Assembly: GCA_015222065.1 (NCBI GenBank)
Contig: JADFUQ010000194.1
Coordinates: forward strand, 1 to 7,144
Direction of reading: 5' to 3'
DNA: 7,144 bases
From: Bacteroidota bacterium
Lineage (GTDB): Bacteria > Bacteroidota > Bacteroidia > Bacteroidales > VadinHA17
Shown piece by piece: positions 4,792 to 7,144 of the stretch. Below the pieces are notes generated by a model. That model made no database searches and was not told the origin of the DNA. It worked only from the letters and a program-made list of their open reading frames with translations. Within the stretch, counting starts at the first letter, position 1. Every line of letters begins with the position of its first letter. The position numbers and the translations under genes were made by a program.

Positions 4792-6102
4792 TTATACAGC
4801 AAAATAAGGTTTTCGTGTTTCCCATTTCCCCCTGGTGAAGTCAGGGAATTTTACCGGTTTGTTTTTTTCAATTGAAATACCCGAAAGAGCCACAACAGCA
4901 CTCATTGTAACCGAATCATATACATCAATGGGAGTTTGAGTTCCATTCCTGACCGCTTCAACAAATAAAGTGAGTTCGAGGCCATCCACGCCTCCATGCC
5001 CATCTTCCGTATTAACTCCTTCTTTCCACCATTTATGGAGGTGTTTTTCTTCATAGGGTTTAAAAGGCTCCCACTGGTGATATTGTGGGCTGGTTCCGGT
5101 GAAATAAATTGCGTTCCGTTGTTCATTGTATATACCAAGCGTGCCCTGGATCATCCAACGGTTGTCGTAGGGCCGGGGTAATTGCATATCATAGTTGACA
5201 ATGATTGTTTTGCCTTTTTTTGTTTTAAGGGTGGAAGTGACTATATCCCCTTGTTTATATTTTAAATTGGCATTTGGATGATCTTCCCCAAATTTTCGCT
5301 TAAGGTAGGCATTAATTCCCCGGGATGCAGTAGCTGCTGAATAAATTCCGGTTATTGTATCTCCGCAATTAATATCCATCCAGCTCAAGACAGGTCCTAA
5401 GGAATGCGTGGGATACTGATCGCGGTTATAATTCAGAAGGTATTTTGCAGCCCATCGTTGATGGCCATCCTCGCTGTCGAAGAACCAATGATCGATGCAA
5501 TCATGGGAATGGGCACAAAAACAATGAGCAATCTCCCCGAACAATCCCTGCCTTATCATGTTCAGAATGGCAAGATTATCTCTTCTAAAGCTCCAGTTTT
5601 CCAACATCATACATGGAACACCGGTTTCTTCTGAAGTATTCACAAGGTTCCAGCATTCATCCAGTGAAAGGGCTATGGGTACCTCCACTCCGGGATAAAT
5701 TCCACGTTTCATGGCATAAAGAGCCATTGGAGCATGCCATTCCCAGTATGTAGCGATAATTACAGCATCCAGATCGTCCCTGTCCATTAATTGTTTAAAA
5801 CTATATTCATCCTTAAAATATTTTTCCGGTTCTTTTTTTCCGGCATCAATACAGATTTTACAGGCATTGTCCAGTTTTTCCTTATTGATATCGCAGAGAG
5901 CCGGAATTTCAACTCCTTCCATAGCCAGCAAATTTTTCATCAGCCAGGTACCTCTGTTACCTGTTCCAACAACCGCCACTTTAATGGTCTTTTTTCCGGC
6001 ATTCGGGTTAAGAGCAAATGAAGTTCCGCTTAAGGTTAATCCAAGAGATGTGACTGCCGTGGTTTTGACAAAATCACGCCGGGAAAACAATTCTTTTTTC
6101 AT
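4792..6102 (-). CDS. Tat-exported Gfo/Idh/MocA-family protein, GH109-like glycosidase
   Basis: This 436-residue protein starts with a twin-arginine signal (SRRDFVKTT, Arg8-Arg9) and a moderately hydrophobic segment up to about residue 30, so it should be exported folded with its cofactor. A Rossmann domain follows, with VAVVGTGNRG (residues 42-51) binding NAD(H). Where Gfo/Idh/MocA dehydrogenases carry the catalytic lysine of an EKP motif, this protein has EVP (140-142). It also has YPTH (230-233), YHQWEPF and HGGVDGLEL. The missing lysine and YPTH pattern fit glycoside hydrolase family 109, whose known members, such as alpha-N-acetylgalactosaminidase, use bound NAD in a redox-assisted cleavage. 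GalNAc specificity is inference; another exported sugar oxidoreductase is possible. Length is close to characterised GH109 enzymes. A symporter remnant follows 15 bases downstream, suggesting a former sugar uptake operon. No consensus promoter is clear in the 121 bases upstream. Confidence 0.9.
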   Translation of the reverse strand: MKKELFSRRDFVKTTAVTSLGLTLSGTSFALNPNAGKKTIKVAVVGTGNRGTWLMKNLLAMEGVEIPALCDINKEKLDNACKICIDAGKKEPEKYFKDEYSFKQLMDRDDLDAVIIATYWEWHAPMALYAMKRGIYPGVEVPIALSLDECWNLVNTSEETGVPCMMLENWSFRRDNLAILNMIRQGLFGEIAHCFCAHSHDCIDHWFFDSEDGHQRWAAKYLLNYNRDQYPTHSLGPVLSWMDINCGDTITGIYSAATASRGINAYLKRKFGEDHPNANLKYKQGDIVTSTLKTKKGKTIIVNYDMQLPRPYDNRWMIQGTLGIYNEQRNAIYFTGTSPQYHQWEPFKPYEEKHLHKWWKEGVNTEDGHGGVDGLELTLFVEAVRNGTQTPIDVYDSVTMSAVVALSGISIEKNKPVKFPDFTRGKWETRKPYFAV

Positions 6103-6223
6103 TTTAATATGGTTTTGAATATTGTTTTATAAATTAATTTGCGAAGCTATGTTTTTATCTTTCTTGTTTTATTAAAAACAAAATAAAGATAGATTTTTCC
6201 CCTGGTCTTCTTTTACCTAATTG
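6103..6223. other. Intergenic gap between the DUF502 and GH109-like genes
   Basis: This 121-base AT-rich gap lies on the minus strand between the DUF502 stop and the GH109-like start. It holds an all-weak-pair inverted repeat, TTGTTTT (6164-6170) with AAAACAA (6175-6181), too weak to call a terminator. The closest -7-like match on the minus strand is TATCTTTA, without a convincing upstream element. I see no gene or RNA here. Confidence 0.5.
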
Positions 6224-6793
6224 TTAAAAACCTGCAACTCCTCCCGAAACAATAAATTTCATTATTTCTGCAGATGGTGCTTCAATTGGGGTTACATGCT
6301 CACTGGGAACAATAAACAGTTCACCGGAGAAATTATAGGAATGTGGAAAATAAACTGCAACTTTTTTTTCTTTAATACCAAGATTACTAAGATCTTCCTG
6401 CGTAAGATAACCCAGTTTTTCAAGGTTTGAAATTGTATTAACCAGAACTAATACCGGTTTGTTGAATTTCTTTTCCTTCCCGACAAAAGCAGACAGTAAA
6501 TCCCTGATTGAAGAATAGATAATCTTTATCAGTGGAGCTTTTTTCAATGATTTTTCAATAAAAATCCTGACAGGTGATGCAATAATGGATTGTCCCAGAA
6601 AACCCAGTAATACGATGACTATCAATACAACTAAAAGGTTCATTCCCGGAATGTTTACTGGCAGCACCGGATCAATATATGTTTTCAGTAAATTATCAAT
6701 AAACCTGAAAACCAGGTAAACTACATAAGCTGTTACACCTATGGGAGCAATAAATAACAATCCCTGTATAAAATAACCGCTAATTCTTTTCAT
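6224..6793 (-). CDS. DUF502-family inner-membrane protein
   Basis: This 189-residue membrane protein matches the DUF502 family in layout. A short basic N-terminus (MKRISGYF) leads to a first transmembrane helix at about residues 8-30 with the GLLFIAPIGVTAY signature. A second helix lies at about 50-72 (MNLLVVLIVIVLLGFLG), and then a soluble C-terminal domain. That domain contains PLIKIIYSSIRDL (87-99), VAVYFPHSYNFSGELFIV (145-162) and the conserved tail MKFIVSGGV (178-186). The molecular function of the family is not established. Its start lies 18 bases after the stop of the mmcQ-like gene with no promoter or terminator between, so the two are probably co-transcribed. The leader is A-rich with no Shine-Dalgarno sequence. 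The protein looks complete. Confidence 0.92.
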   Translation of the reverse strand: MKRISGYFIQGLLFIAPIGVTAYVVYLVFRFIDNLLKTYIDPVLPVNIPGMNLLVVLIVIVLLGFLGQSIIASPVRIFIEKSLKKAPLIKIIYSSIRDLLSAFVGKEKKFNKPVLVLVNTISNLEKLGYLTQEDLSNLGIKEKKVAVYFPHSYNFSGELFIVPSEHVTPIEAPSAEIMKFIVSGGVAGF

Positions 6794-6811
6794 TTGTTTA
6801 TATTTTTACTT

Positions 6812-7144
6812 TTATTCTAATTCCTTCTGTTTAGATTTTGACATTTTTTTCACAATCAGTTCATAGGAGTGATCGGTTAATTGAAAAACCAGCTTGTCAG
6901 GTACCGATCCGTCCATATCAATCGTGTTCCAATGTTTTTTATTCATGTGATATCCCGGTTTTATTGCCGGGTATTCCTCCCGTAAACTGACCGCCTTTTC
7001 AGGATCGCATTTCAGATTTACAGAAAGGTCGCCATCAAGATTTGTCAGTGCGAACATTTTCTCCATGACTTTAAACACAAGTGTTGTTTCATCAAAAGGG
7101 AATCCTTCTGTAACACCCGGTTTTGCTAAACAATAGTCTCTGAA
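6812..7144 (-). CDS. MmcQ/YjbR-family protein (5' end beyond the window)
   Basis: The frame stays open from the stop at 6812 to the window edge, giving 110 visible residues beginning FRDYCLAKPGVTEGFPFD. This is the usual start of the MmcQ/YjbR (DUF419) family, of which only about 5-10 N-terminal residues should be missing. Characteristic segments are FPFDETTLVFKV, KMFALTNLDGD, INLKC-like VNLKCDP and the strongly conserved GYHMNKKHWNT. Members are small cytosolic proteins with a CyaY-like fold, called DNA-binding in databases, but their biological role is poorly known. An internal GTG at 7078 could be taken as a start, but it falls within the conserved TTLVFKV segment and would remove family sequence, so it is not used. 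It is followed 18 bases later by the DUF502 gene and is probably in the same transcript. Confidence 0.93.
   Translation of the reverse strand, partial: FRDYCLAKPGVTEGFPFDETTLVFKVMEKMFALTNLDGDLSVNLKCDPEKAVSLREEYPAIKPGYHMNKKHWNTIDMDGSVPDKLVFQLTDHSYELIVKKMSKSKQKELE

Noticed and set aside
4902..5138. Second minus-strand frame inside the GH109-like gene
   Set aside because: It overlaps a well-supported gene in another frame and its translation shows no domain-like pattern.
6164..6181. AT-only inverted repeat considered as a terminator
   Set aside because: The stem has only one G:C pair per arm and no clear directional T-run; it is expected by chance in such AT-rich DNA.
1..7144. CRISPR array, tRNA, rRNA, insertion sequence or toxin-antitoxin pair
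   Set aside because: No spaced identical repeats, cloverleaf, transposase-like frame or paired small genes were seen on either strand.

Overview
The window looks like a chromosomal segment of an AT-rich Bacteroidota bacterium, probably of the Bacteroidales/Marinilabiliales type. The signs are Bacteroidota promoters (TTTG or TTG, about 19-22 bases, then TAnnTTTG), A-rich leaders without strong Shine-Dalgarno sequences, a lipoprotein whose residues after the lipid cysteine match the Bacteroidota surface-export signal, and CTTTGCG-type and AATATCGAACAACGAATATT-type intergenic sequences. The lineage is inferred from these features and from protein style; no ribosomal RNA or other marker gene is present.

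Layout. On the plus strand: phosphoglycerate kinase (98-1288); a 322-base gap holding a purine-rich, hairpin-forming segment and then a control region with two copies of a palindrome around a consensus promoter; a small putative surface lipoprotein (1611-2150); a short CTTTGCG repeat block; and a LuxE/PaaK-type acyltransferase (start corrected to 2269, end 3255). On the minus strand, converging on the acyltransferase with only 8 bases between stops: a secreted papain-fold (C1B) peptidase (3264-4403) with its own promoter; a 57-codon remnant of a sodium:solute symporter (4603-4776); a Tat-exported Gfo/Idh/MocA protein resembling glycoside hydrolase family 109 (4792-6102); a DUF502 membrane protein (6224-6793); and a MmcQ/YjbR-family protein (6812 to the window edge, 5' end missing).

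How the parts relate. The minus-strand mmcQ-like and DUF502 genes are 18 bases apart and probably co-transcribed. The GH109-like gene and the symporter remnant are 15 bases apart and look like the remains of a sugar-use operon that has lost its transporter. The lipoprotein seems to be separately controlled by a repressor that is not encoded here.

The two observations most worth following are the paired palindromic operators, whose centres are 83 bases apart around the lipoprotein promoter, and the symporter remnant. There is no CRISPR array, tRNA, rRNA, insertion sequence or obvious defence system. Most of the window is ordinary housekeeping and accessory metabolism.
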